The notes under the pieces: generated by a model
Database searches by the model: none
What the model was told of the DNA's origin: nothing
What the model saw: only the letters and a program-made list of their open reading frames with translations
Source: Gambelia wislizenii
Lineage: Eukaryota > Chordata > Lepidosauria > Squamata > Crotaphytidae
Assembly (NCBI GenBank): GCA_030847615.1
Contig: JAUMIR010000001.1
Coordinates: 287,640,187-287,704,186 of the forward strand
Direction of reading: 5' to 3'
Length of the DNA stretch: 64,000 nucleotides
Shown here: in pieces, positions 33,609-43,616 of the stretch
Layout: each line of letters opens with the position of its first letter
How positions within the stretch are numbered: position 1 is the first letter of the stretch
Made by a program: the position numbers and the translations under genes

Positions 33609-34860
33609 CTATAATTTCCTTCTTCCTCCTTTTGCTGCGGACATACCCAAAAAACCCTTTTTATTGTTCTTAACCTCCCTAGCAAGCCTGAGCTCATTCT
33701 GCGCTTTAGCTTTTCTGACTTTACTCCTACACGTGTTTGCTATCTGTTTGAATTCTTCTTTGGTGATTTCCCCCTTTTCCCATTTCCTATACATGTTCCG
33801 TTTAAAACTTAGCTCCGTTGAAAGTTCTTTAGTCATCCATCCTGGTTTCTTGAGACACCTCCCATTTTTCTTCCTTAATGGTACTGTTTGAAATTGTGCC
33901 TTCAGTATCTCCCTTTTGAGAAAGTCCCATCCGTCTTGAGGTCTCTTCTCTTTTAGTATTCCTGACCATGGGATCACCCCCAGTATTTCCCTGAGTTTAT
34001 TGAAATCAGCTCTCCTAAAGTCGAGAATGTGTGTCTGACTATGCCTGGCTTCTCCTTTCCATTGTATAACAAACTCCAGGAGAACATGATCACTCTCACC
34101 TAAGGATCCCACCACTTGCACCCCATTAACCAGGTCATCTCTGTTGGTTAGGATCAGATCTAAAATAGCTGATCCCCTTGTTGCCTCTTCCACCTTTTGG
34201 ACCATGAAATTGTCTTCCAGGCAAGTAAGGAATTTGCTAGACCTTGAAGTTTTGGATGAGTTAGATTGCCAGCAAATATCAGGATAGTTGAAGTCACCCA
34301 TCACTACTACAGCTCTCCTTTCTGCATGTGTGTTCATCTGTTCTAGAAAGGCATCATCCAATTCCTCCGTCTGATTTGGAGGTCTGTAGTAGAGTCCCAC
34401 AGTAACATCCCTGTTGTTTCCCTCCCCTTTAATTTTTATCCAGATGCTCTCCACCTGGCTTTCCAGTATTGATGGATCTCTTCACTGGTGTAAATATCCC
34501 TGACATATAATGCTATTCTTCCTCCTTTCCTGTTTGCCCTGTTTCTCCTATAAATGTTATACCCCTCTAGTCCTACATTCCAATCATGTGACTCATCCCA
34601 CCAGGTTTCAGTAATGCCTATTATATCATATTTGTTTTGTAGTGCTAGGAGTTCAAGTTCGTCTTGCTTATTTTGCATGCTCTGTGCATTAGTGTAGAGA
34701 CATCTAAGACCATGTGTTCCCTTTACTTGCTGCCTGTGCAAGTTTTTTTGCCTCCCACTGTTGGGTCCTTGCACTGTTTGCCTTGTTCCCTCTATGACAG
34801 TTTGACTATTTTCTCCAGCCCTTTTGCCTTCCAGAATACTGTCTCCCTCCCCCATTTGAC
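33609..34860 (-). pseudogene. CR1 ORF2 AP-endonuclease domain (two frames)
   Basis: The first part lies in the frame ending at 34436: GLRCLYTNAQSMQNKQDELE, DIIGITETWWDESHDWNV and YNIYRRNRANRKGGRIALYV. It contains the N (TNAQS) and E (TETWW) catalytic positions. A frameshift near 34440-34454 moves to the second frame: GLYYRPPNQTEELDDAFLEQ, VVVMGDFNYPDICWQ, LDLILTN and LGESDHVLLEF (GDFN and SDH blocks). The linker towards the RT follows. Every usual APE motif can be seen. The break means no full-length protein is made. Confidence 0.88.
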
Positions 34861-35484
34861 TCAGTTTAAAGCCCTCCTGATCAAATTCTTGAGACTGTTG
34901 GCAAAAATGTTTCTTCCAACTGTTGTAAGATGCACCCCATCTCTTGCCAGAAGTCCCCCCGCATGGAAGCGCAGTCCATGATCCAGGAATCCAATTTGTT
35001 CTCGGCGACACCATCTACGGAGCCAGTTGTTTACGTCGGCTATTTTCCTCTCCCTTCCTGGACCATTCCCTTCAACTGGCAGAAGAGACGAGATGACAAC
35101 CTGTGTGTCCATTTCTTTCAGCTTCCTCCCCAGGGCCTCATAATCTCTTCTGATCTTGGGAAAGCTGTGCCTTGCAGTATCATTGGTTCCCACATGGACC
35201 AAAAGGAAGGGGTAATGATCTGTAGGCTTGAAGAGTCTTGTCAGCCTCTCCGTCACATCACGGATCTTTGCCCCAGGGAGACACACCTCCTGAGACATCT
35301 TGTCAGGCCCACAAACCACTGCTTCTGTACCCCGCAGCAAGGAGTCCCCCACCACCACACACCTCCGCCAAGGCTTCGCAGCTGCTGTTCCTTGCGGTGG
35401 TACTCTCAAGGTCCCCTGCTCTAACCCTGAAGTCTGTCCATGCTGTTCTTCCTCATTGTCCTTGATAAGGGAAAGGGCTTCGAA
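34861..35484 (-). pseudogene. CR1 ORF1 C-terminal SGNH/GDSL esterase-like domain
   Basis: The open frame runs from a stop at 35485-35487 to a stop at 34861; the first codons have no ATG because the element is truncated. Visible SGNH blocks are RCVVVGDSLLRGTE (GDS(L) nucleophile serine block), FLLVHVGTNDTARHS (GTND, block III asparagine) and ARDGVHLTTVGRNIFA (DGVHL, catalytic Asp/His block). Esterase-like ORF1 proteins are known from CR1 and some L2 elements, where they are thought to bind lipid or RNA. All three catalytic blocks are present. ORF2 begins in another frame just after, around 34860-34840. Confidence 0.88.
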
Positions 35485-35549
35485 TCAATTCTGTAGCTGC
35501 AAGCTGCTTGAAGAATCCCTAGATTTTCTTGTTCTCTGTGTGACATTCC

Positions 35550-36103
35550 TCATTTTAAGGAATTTGGGGGTCCTTCCTAGTCTTTCCAGGATCTGCCACG
35601 GACCTTTCCTACTCACGGTGTCGAAGGCTTTGGTGAGGTCAACAAATGTTACATAGAGACCCTTGTTCTGCTCTCTACATTTCTCTTGCAGTTGTCTAAG
35701 GGCAAATAATATATCTGTAGTACTCCTATTGGCTCTGAAGCCACATTGGCTTTCAGGAAGAAATTCTTCTGCAATGGCAGGAACTAATTTGTTCAGGAGT
35801 ATCCTTGCAAGGATTTTTCCAGCAATAGAAAGCAGTGTTATACCTCGGTAGTTTGAGCAATCAGATTTTGCTCCTTTTTTCTTGTACAGGGTGATGATGA
35901 CTGCATCTCGGAGATCTGATGGCAGTTCCCCCTTTTCACAGCAATTCACAAGGAGTTCGTGGAATTTATCATGGAGTACATGACCTCCGTGTTTCCAAGC
36001 ATCAGGTGGGATTCCATCAATCCCAGCTGCCTTGCCCATACTTGCCCATACGCCTTCCTCACTGCCTAGGCTAATGACATAATGGTGGAATAGTGATACC
36101 AGC
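35550..36103 (-). pseudogene. RTE-like reverse transcriptase, N-terminal part
   Basis: Encodes the front of the RT domain: AAGIDGIPPDAWKHGG, GELPSDLRDAVIITLYKKKG, SDCSNYRGITLLSIAGKILA, LPESQCGFRANRSTTDILFA, YVTFVDLTKAFDTVSRKG. These are the fingers and first palm motif (FVDLTKAFD) of an RTE-type reverse transcriptase. The frame then runs into CR1 sequence at 35549, giving a nonsense tail. A small tandem duplication (ACTTGCCCAT twice) lies near 36033-36052. The catalytic second half is in 31153-31864. Confidence 0.85.
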
Positions 36104-36106
36104 ATA

Positions 36107-36378
36107 GGACTTTTTCAGACAGGACTTACCACGCAAGAAGACTCCAGAATAGTTACAATGCTGTCGCGTGGCAGGGGGTCCGTTTCGGATGACGCCGTCC
36201 CTCTCTCAGCATCGTCTGTGTCACTTCCGTGTATGATTGGAGGCAGCCGCACCATATTTTACTCATGGACAAGTGCAGAGAGAGGGACAGCGTCATCCAA
36301 AATGGACCCCCTGCCGTTCGACAGCATCGTAACTATTCCAGAGTCTTCTTGCGCTGTAAGTCCTGTCTGAAAAAGTCC
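36107..36378. mobile_element. foldback MITE (family D, copy D1), TSD ATA
   Basis: GGACTTTTTCAGACAGGAC at the left and GTCCTGTCTGAAAAAGTCC at the right are perfect inverse copies, flanked by ATA (36104-36106, 36379-36381). The arms continue as a long imperfect palindrome; GGATGACGCCGTCCCTC on the left faces GGGACAGCGTCATCC on the right, each about 78 bp from its end. Related in sequence to D3 at 59316. It abuts the 5' edge of the RTE-like LINE. Confidence 0.9.
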
Positions 36379-36381
36379 ATA

Positions 36382-36628
36382 GTGCGTGAACAGAATTTGA
36401 CTTGAGAGTGCATCTATACTGCATAGTTCCAGCAATTTGAGGCCATTTTAACTGCCATGGCTATCAATGGAATCTTGAGGTTTGTAGCTAGAGGAGGAAC
36501 TTTAAGTTCTCTACTAGAGTACAATAGTCCATTCTTCTCAACATCAGCAAAGTGCAAATTCCAGAATTAAATAGCATGAAGCCATGGCAGTTAAAGTGGT
36601 ATTGTACTGCTACAACTGTGTATTTACA
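36382..36628. other. anonymous noncoding DNA
   Basis: Unrecognised; ends in (ATC)n/(ATT)n at 36629-36655. Confidence 0.4.
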
Positions 36629-37000
36629 TCATCATCATCATCATTATTATTATTATATGACCCACCTTTCTCCTAGCATGGGACCCAAAGTGGCTAACAA
36701 TAGCTTGAAACAAATACTCAGCTAAAATCTTATTTTATAAAACTTTTTTTAAAAATTAAACAACAATTTTATTTATAAAGCACATGGATAAAAACAGTTT
36801 AAGACACACTGAAAACATAATAGAAAAGATAAAAGACTGCCAAACCACTTTCAAACAGCTACATGATTTAAATAAAAAGGTCTTTGCCCACTGGTGGAAA
36901 GAGACCACAAAGGAAGCCAGCTAGATCTCCTGTGGAATGGAGTTCCACAGCCTGAGAGAAGCCACTGAGAAGGCTCCATATAGTGTAATTATACACTATC
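36629..37000 (-). mobile_element. L2-like LINE fragment
   Basis: Reverse orientation L2 3' region: trinucleotide tail at the left, CACCTTTCTCCTAGCATGGG, then coding relics AAGGTCTTTGCCCACTGG, GGAATGGAGTTCCACAGCC and CACTGAGAAGGCTCC. No open frame. Confidence 0.7.
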
Positions 37001-37210
37001 TGTGTAGTGTAGCTATACCCTAAGTTTCTCTTGGCACAGATCCTACAAGGACAGAATGAAAACAAAGCACTGATACAGGAATTGTACTGTCCTTTTGTAC
37101 TGTATATTGTAAGCCACCATGGGAAATATTAATAAAGGAGGATGTAATATATGCCCAATAAATAAAGTTATACCATGTGATTAGCAGTCCTTTTGTAGTT
37201 ATTTATAGAC
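37001..37210. other. anonymous noncoding DNA
   Basis: Nothing recognised. Confidence 0.4.
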
Positions 37211-37701
37211 TAGGGAGCTTATCAGACTAGCATCTAAAAACACTGTAATTCCACAAATGAGGATAGTAGAAACATCATGGCATTATCATACTTATTATCG
37301 CACGTTGCTGTAATTGCGCAAAAGAACCGCCATGGAATTATCGCACAATAACCACTAGCACTTTAAGAACAGGGGTTTACTTCCATGATTTAGCATGGGT
37401 GAGATTTCGGTGGTTCTTATGAGAAGACTTAAGAGCCTTAAAATTTCAAAGACACCTTAATAAACAAAGCACTGAAACAAACCTAAAAATGTGCAAACTA
37501 AATGGGACATTTCATAAAAAGAGCATCCTGTGCTTCATTTTTACATTCTCATCCAGACGTTTTCTTGCTGACGACCACCCATTTATGCTATAATCTTGTG
37601 ATTACAATGGGACATGGTTTTACATGCCATCAATACCATGAAAAATGTGATATTGAAGATCTATTCACAGCTTGTCCTGTCAATTAGAAGCAACGCCTTT
37701 T

Positions 37702-38748
37702 ATTTCAGATATTTTTATTTCAGAATCTACTGATTTTGCTTAATGAGAAACCATTTAAAATTTGGAAAAACGATTTAAGCGATTTTATCTGGAATGGAAG
37801 ACGAGCAAGAATAAAATGGCAGACATTAACAGAATGACCGGAAAAAGGAGGAGTGGCATTACCGGACCTAAGACTGTATTATAAGGCTTGTAATTTTGTT
37901 TGGATGTGTGATTGGATTAAATTAAAAGACACAAGATTGCTAACATTAGAGGGTGCCTTATATGCTTATATCGGTTACAACAAAGCTAAAGTGCATAAAG
38001 ATTTTAACAGCCACATTATAAGAAATGCTCTTCTGAGAAATTGACAAAGAATTAAAAATCAATATTTCACAAAATTGCCGAGATGGTTGTTGCCTCAAGA
38101 AGGTTTTCTGGGAAGACGGGAAAAAACAGAAAAATGGATTCTATATAAAGATATATGTGTTAAGAGTGAATCAGGGACATACACTATAAAAACGAAACAA
38201 AATTTGCCGAAAGAAGGATGGAACATTAATTGGTTTACATGCCAACAACTATATAATAGGTTCAAACAGGATGAGAAAGAGTTTGGCTTCCATGATGAAA
38301 ATAGAGATTTGGACAAAATAATCTTTGATGAAAATAGAAAGAAAATAACATAACAGTATAAGGTTTTCTTAGATAGAGAACTGGAATCAGAGGCGGTGAA
38401 AGTTTCGATGATTAAGTGGGCAAGAGATTTCGGTGAGATTATAGAACTAGACGAATGGGAGAATGCCTGGAGGAAAGCAAAAAGATTTACAGCTTGTCAG
38501 AACCTGAAAGAAAACTTTCTGAAAATTAGTAACAGATGGTACCTAACTCCTTTAAAACTAAATAAAATATATGGAACAAAAGATAAAACATGCTGGAAAT
38601 GTGAGAAGGAGGTCGGCTCTTTAACGCATATGTGGTGGAATTGCCCGGTTATCAAGAAATATTGATTGAAGATACATAATATGATTCAAAAAGCATTTAA
38701 CATCCAATTTGCTTTCAATCTGAAATTATATTTATTAAACATAACATC
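37702..38748 (+). pseudogene. L1 ORF2 C-terminal region
   Basis: One frame with premature stops near 37836, 38042, 38351 and 38663. Recognisable are KGGVALPDLRLYYKACNF (the GG-LPDL-YY block), WRKAKRFTACQNLKEN-type text, RWYLTPLKLNKIYGT, and the terminal cysteine-rich motif CWKCEKEVGSLTHMWWNCPV typical of L1 ORF2 ends. No frameshift is needed across about 1 kb. The protein resumes after the RTE-like insert at about 40105 (ARLNLVAKWKNKEAPQTENW). Confidence 0.88.
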
Positions 38749-38758
38749 AATATTAGAG

Positions 38759-40094
38759 GTGAGTGAGTAGGAAAGGTCTGTGGCAGATCCTGGAAAGACT
38801 AGGATGTCCCCCCAAATTCCTTAAAATGATTATCTTGCTACACGAGGGCCAGCGGGGTCAAGTCAGATATGGCAATGCTCTTTCAGAGCCCTTTCTTATA
38901 ACTAACGGAGTGAAGCAAGGTTGTGTTCTTGCACCAACTTTACTTACAATCTTCTTCAGCATGATGCTCCAAAGGGCTACGGCAGAGCTTGAAGAAGATG
39001 ACGGCATCTATATACGTTACCGTACTGATGGTAGCTTGTTTAACTTAAGCCGTCTCAGGGCTCGCACTAAGACTCTAAACTATCTAGTCCGTGAGCTGCT
39101 CTTCGCTGATGATACTGCCCTTGTTACTCACACAGAAGCAGCTCTGCAGTGCCTAACATCCTGCTTCGCAACAGCTGCAGAGCTGTTTGGGCTGGAAGTC
39201 AACCTGAAGAAAACGGAAGTTCTTTACCAGCCTGCACCACAGGACGAACACCACCATTTGCACATTGCTGTTGGCAACTCTGTGCTTAAGTCTGTTCAGC
39301 AGTTCACCTACCTGGGAAGCATAATCTCCTCAGATGCCAAGATTGACAAAGAGATCGATCACAGATTAGCAAAGGCACATAGCACATTTGGAAGACTTTA
39401 CAAAAGAGTCTGGAGTAATAAACACCTGAGGCGAAGCACAAAAACCAGTGTGTATAGAGCCATTGTACTGTCTATTCTCCTTTATGGGTCTGAAACATGG
39501 GTCACCTATTGCCACCACTTACGACTCCTCGAACGCTTCCATCAGCGCTGTTTACGCACAATCCTAAATATACACTGGACTGACTATGTGACGAATGTTG
39601 CTGTCCTTGAGCAAGCAGGGATCTCCAGCATTGAGGCCATGATATTGAGAACACAGCTGTGCTGGGCAGGGCACGTTTCTAGGATGGAGGACCATCGCCT
39701 CCCCAAATTAGTATTCTACGGTGAACTGGCCACGGGTCAGCGTAAAAGGGGCGCTCCAAAAAAGCGATACAAGGAGTCCCTGAAACAACACCTCAGACTC
39801 GGCCAAATTGATCACCAGCAATGGTCCGCCCTGGCCTCACATCGGGAGGCATGGAGACACACTATCCACAGTGCTGCAGCCTTATTTGAGAACTCACGCC
39901 GAACAAGTCTTGAAGAGAAACGACAACGCAGAAAAAATCACCAACCCGGAAACTTCACCCAAGGAAACCTTCTACTGTGTTTTCTGCAACCGGACTTCTC
40001 TATCTCGGATTGGCCTTTTTAGTCAGCAGCGCACTTGCAGAAAGCGCGGGATGAGTCCTTCCTGAATCTTCATTTGCGAAGAGAAGCCAGAGAG
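38759..40094 (+). mobile_element. RTE-like LINE (copy c), nested in L1, 10-bp TSD
   Basis: AATATTAGAG occurs at 38749-38758 and 40095-40104, a perfect 10-bp target-site duplication inside L1 sequence. The insert starts in the RT domain (5'-truncated) and ends GCGAAGAGAAGCCAGAG. It is collinear with the minus-strand copy at 30611-36103. Confidence 0.92.
38763..40022 (+). pseudogene. RTE-like reverse transcriptase and C-terminal domain, long open frame
   Basis: A 419-codon frame without stops, starting inside the RT. Blocks: SRKGLWQILERLGCPPKFLK, ITNGVKQGCVLAPTLLTIFF, ELLFADDTALVTHTEAALQ (FADD active site), LFGLEVNLKKTEVLYQPAPQ, FTYLGSIISSDAKIDKEIDH, SILLYGSETWVTYCHHLRLL, NVAVLEQAGISSIEAMILRT, RKRGAPKKRYKESLKQHLRL. 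A frameshift near 39945 puts the zinc-finger tail in a second frame (39808-40065). There the finger reads CVFCNRTSLSRIGLFSQQRT-C, with the usual His replaced by Gln. Closest in type to RTE-clade proteins often annotated as craniofacial development protein 2-like. Truncated, so inactive. Confidence 0.85.
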
Positions 40095-40842
40095 AATATT
40101 AGAGAAAGAAGATGAGAAAAGATATTGGAGAATAATACTCTATTTATGTACAGCAGCGCGTTTGAATTTGGTGGCAAAATGGAAGAACAAAGAAGCTCCC
40201 CAAACTGAGAATTGGTTGTTTAAAGTCGTGGAAATGAAAGACAATGATAAATTATCACATTCGCTGAGTAACATAAGTACAAATAAAGTGGATAAAGAGT
40301 GGAATCCAATAACAAATCTTTGTAAAAAAGAGATGGAATACAAATATTGAAATTTAAGTTGGTTTCATATTTAGAGAGAGAGAGAGAGAGAAAGGGGGAA
40401 AGCAGAAATTATAAAAGAGGTAAAATACTTATTTAAGATGAATTGCGATAAGAAGGAAAGTGCTAAATGGATGAATAAACCTTATTTAGTATAGATATCA
40501 AATATAATTACAATCAGATAGGAAGATGAAACTAAGATTAGTATAGAAAAACTCTTTGATTGGTTTTACAGAGGAAGTCAATATTTTAAGTTATTTATGT
40601 ACATATATTGTTTTTTTCAATAATAAGTATAAGATGTATATATTGTAAAACATTATAATTAAAAAAAGAAAGAAGCAATGCCATTTTCGCAGCTGGAGCA
40701 CGCTGTAACCACACAAAATGACAATGATGTGCGATAGTAAGACCCCTTATTGTGGTTTCATAATCCTGCAATTTTTGCCACATCTGATAATGTCCTAGGC
40801 CCTACATACAAATGTCAGCCCCAGCCAAAGTAGACACACTTG

Positions 40843-41458
40843 GGAAATTTTCACATGGGACCAAAATGCCCCGTTACCGCCCTGCCACCTCCTCTCCCAT
40901 TCCTGCCATGAAATAAAGTAAATGTTTCACACATTTACCCTAATTCCGCAGCAGGAATGGGCTCCCCTCCCCTCACTGGTCAGCCATAAATGAAACTGTC
41001 GTAAGGCTGCATTTACAACTGGGAACTGAAATCCTGGCCGCTCTCGCGAGAAACGGCCAGGCGGTAAATTCAAAAATACCCCCCCCCAACATCAAATCAG
41101 TTCACCAAGCACAAAAACACACTTTAAAGTACAGAATCAAAACAGGGGAGGGTAAAATAAAGGGTGCCACTTACCTGGATGTTCAGATCATGCCAGGATG
41201 TGCTCAGACTGGACCTCTCCTCCACGGCTGTCATTTCGGAACAGGAACAGGGCTCCTGTTTGGACACCCATGATTCCATGACAGACACGGAACAGGTGGT
41301 CTATTCATGATTTTTCATTGTGAATACATTATTCCAGAAAAGGCACGGGAGCAGGACGGATGCAGGACAGAATGGGGTCGATGTCGTCTGAAAGGGAAAA
41401 CCTTTCCCGACCCTGTTCTATTCCTGCCATGGGGTATATAGCTCATGTGAAAATCTCC
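40843..41458. mobile_element. family-A MITE (copy A3), reverse orientation
   Basis: Ends GGAAATTTTCACATGGG and GCTCATGTGAAAATCTCC. Flanking triplets are TTG and TGA, so the duplication is not clear. The interior is the reverse of A1/A2: the AAAGGGTGCCACTTACCTGG donor word is inverted, and GGTCGATGTCGTCTG is about 70 bp from the right end. Confidence 0.85.
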
Positions 41459-41461
41459 TGA

Positions 41462-43616
41462 AACTGGAATGTACATGAGTGTTATTCCACTGTAGTTGGA
41501 ACTAGCAATTGGATTTAGGCCATTTTATAAATAGCCACTGCAATGAAGACTTTTGAAGTGAAGACTGTGTGGAGGCTCTCTGTATTATACAATATCTTTG
41601 AAAATCAGAGTTCAGCATTGTTCATAAAGTGTTCATAAAGAGGAGAGACTCCCTGTTTCAGAGGTTTGCCCTGAAGAAAAGGCAGGTTACAAGAATGGGT
41701 GGTGGAGGAAAGGGACAGAGATGGCATGTTCATTTCTCTCTCCCCCCCTTGGATGTTGTTGCAAGGATGATTGTACTGCAATGTATCTCTATTACACACT
41801 TATAAGAGTATGATATCACTTTAACTAGAAATTGGAACTAACTAGTTAAATTAGAGTTATCAACTAGGTTGGATATTTTCTAACAAAAAGAAGCAACTTA
41901 ATCAAATTTATTTTAAAATTAAAGTCAGGATTAAGACTAATTTGGGATTTCAGACTGAACTTAATCCCTGACTTAAATTATGATATTAGTCATTAATAAA
42001 TGAGGAATAGTGCTAAAATACCAACCAATTTTATAATTCTGAGCTCATTCTTTATTTAAAGCCTAGTTCTCTTGGATTTTAGCAAAATGGTGCCTTGCTT
42101 TTTTGTTAGTCCTTCAGGGTTCAGGTCTATGTCACAATATAAAAATCCTTTTTTCTGGTGGCCTGTCTGTGTTTTACCCTTCCTGTGTTCAGTTCTATGC
42201 GTTGGGCACTGCACAGAAGTGGCTCATCTGTCCACAGAATTGGGCTTTTTGCTGGACTCCCTGTGGGAACCAGTAAGGTACAGAAGTGGATGGCTAAAGA
42301 GATAAGATCATAAAGGAAGGAGAACAGGAAAGCAAAAGAAGGGTTTTATATGGTATGGATGAGAAACTGAGTTTTCCAAAATTCATGTAGTTATCCCCCA
42401 GACTAAAAAACATGGGTAGTAAGGCAGAGGTGGTGGTGGTGGTTTAAAATAATTTTTGATATTTTCCAGATTCATTCTGTTAAGGATTTTAGTGCATGCA
42501 TTTAGATTTAAATTGCAAATTAATATAAATGTGGTAGTTATATTTTCCCCATTCTAGTCCAATTGAATTAGATTTTGTGAGCTAGAATTCTGCAGTTAAC
42601 TAAGTATTGTGTCCTTACTTAACTAACTCCCCACCACCCACAAACCTGATGCTCCAGTCACTGGGATGATGGACCTCCTTCTCCCCATTAAGTCAACAAG
42701 TGCCCAAGGAAGCGGAGGGTTGAAGTGGAGGTGCTATAAAGTAAACTGTTCAGTCCAAGTCAGTCATGGGCTGTCAGGGCAAGATAAAAGGAGAAGCACA
42801 AGGGTGATCAATAGCTGGTCCAGAAGTTTTCAGCAGGTCAGAGGTCCAGGTACTTGAGCCAACAAGGAGTTAACAAAGTAGTCCAGAAACTAGTCAGTGA
42901 AAAGTCAAGATGAAACAGGAACACAAGACATTATGCCAAACAACCATGTGAGGCAGTTGTCAATACTAAGGCTGGGAGAGAAATGCTGGAATATTTATGA
43001 GCAGTCCCTTCCAGGTCACCTGTGCCTCACCAGTGACTCATTAGTTCTGCATTTAGTATTTAACCTATGCTGAGCATGGAGCTTCTCCCTTCAGCATTCA
43101 CTGAAGGGCGAGGGAGTGTCGTCTTCAGTGTCTGCTATCTCTGCAGCCTCTAGAAGAGATCAAGAATTGTGGCTTCCTGGCATCTGCCTTTCCCTCCTCT
43201 TCCACGAGACTGTCCAGGGGATGAGTTATGATGTCTTCCTCCTCCTCATCTGAGTCATTTGGGGGGGTGAGTTCTGACAGAAGCTGATGCCCGATAAAGT
43301 AGGTATGTTGGGAGGGAAGTTACAATCATGGCAATAGTGCCACAATTGTGGCTACCTGTAAGTAGCTGTCATGAATACAGAAGAGTTGCCTAGATTTACT
43401 CATCCATAACTGTTTTGTATTCACAATACTATTGCCATGATTGTAGCTCCCCGCAATCTACTGTACTGGGCATCAGCTGAATGGGGAGAAGGAAGTCCAT
43501 TCTGCTGTTCAGAGCATGGTTGGACATAAATTCCATCAGGTTTGGGTGTGGGGGAGTCAGGACTTTATATTCAGGACTCTATATTAAATATAAAATAAAT
43601 AAATAAATAAATATAA
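41462..43616. other. anonymous noncoding DNA
   Basis: About 2.1 kb with no recognised gene or repeat except (AAAT)n at 43590-43613. Open frames are short and domain-free. Confidence 0.45.

Larger units (their letters stand above)
31865..35549 (-). mobile_element. CR1 LINE, near full coding span, nested in RTE-like LINE
   Basis: A 3.7-kb CR1 on the minus strand. The 3' end at the left shows the signature octamer-like repeat (ATCATAGA repeated three times, 31865-31888). Moving right: 3' UTR, ORF2 reverse transcriptase, AP endonuclease, then the end of ORF1 with an SGNH esterase-like domain. It is 5'-truncated within ORF1 at about 35549. ORF2 carries about three frameshifts, so the element is dead, but its active-site residues are largely preserved and suggest moderate age. 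Confidence 0.93.
30611..36103 (-). mobile_element. RTE-like LINE (copy b), interrupted by a CR1
   Basis: Two pieces, 30611-31864 and 35550-36103, are collinear on the minus strand with 38759-40094 and together give the longest copy of this family in the window. Comparing the junction texts CTCGTGTAGCAAGAT (left) and TCATTTTAAGGAATTTG (right) with the unbroken GCTACACGAGG region at 38832 shows that the CR1 sits between them. The 3' end lies at 30611 (reverse of GAAAAGCCCGAGAG). The 5' end is cut by, or abuts, the foldback at 36107. Clade is inferred from the protein. Confidence 0.85.
37702..40670 (+). mobile_element. L1 LINE 3' portion, nested in family-C MITE
   Basis: 5'-truncated L1 with its poly-A-like tail (ATTAAAAAAAGAA) ending at 40670. 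A target-site duplication of 16-17 bp flanks it: AGAAGCAACGCCTTTT at 37686-37701 and AGAAGCAATGCCATTTT at 40671-40687, two differences. It is itself interrupted by the RTE-like insert at 38759-40094. Confidence 0.9.
37214..40795. mobile_element. family-C MITE (copy C2), split by an L1, TSD TAG
   Basis: Ends GGAGCTTATCAGACTAGC and CACATCTGATAATGTCC, flanked by TAG (37211-37213, 40796-40798). Its two halves, 37214-37701 and 40671-40795, match C1 (19691-20448) in content. ACAATGATGTGCGATAG lies about 70 bp from the right end. The L1 at 37702-40670 divides it; without the L1 it is about 600 bp. Confidence 0.87.

Noticed and set aside
38759..40094. Host gene similar to craniofacial development protein 2
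   Set aside because: That annotation in databases derives from LINE reverse transcriptases; here the TSD and nesting prove a retrotransposon.
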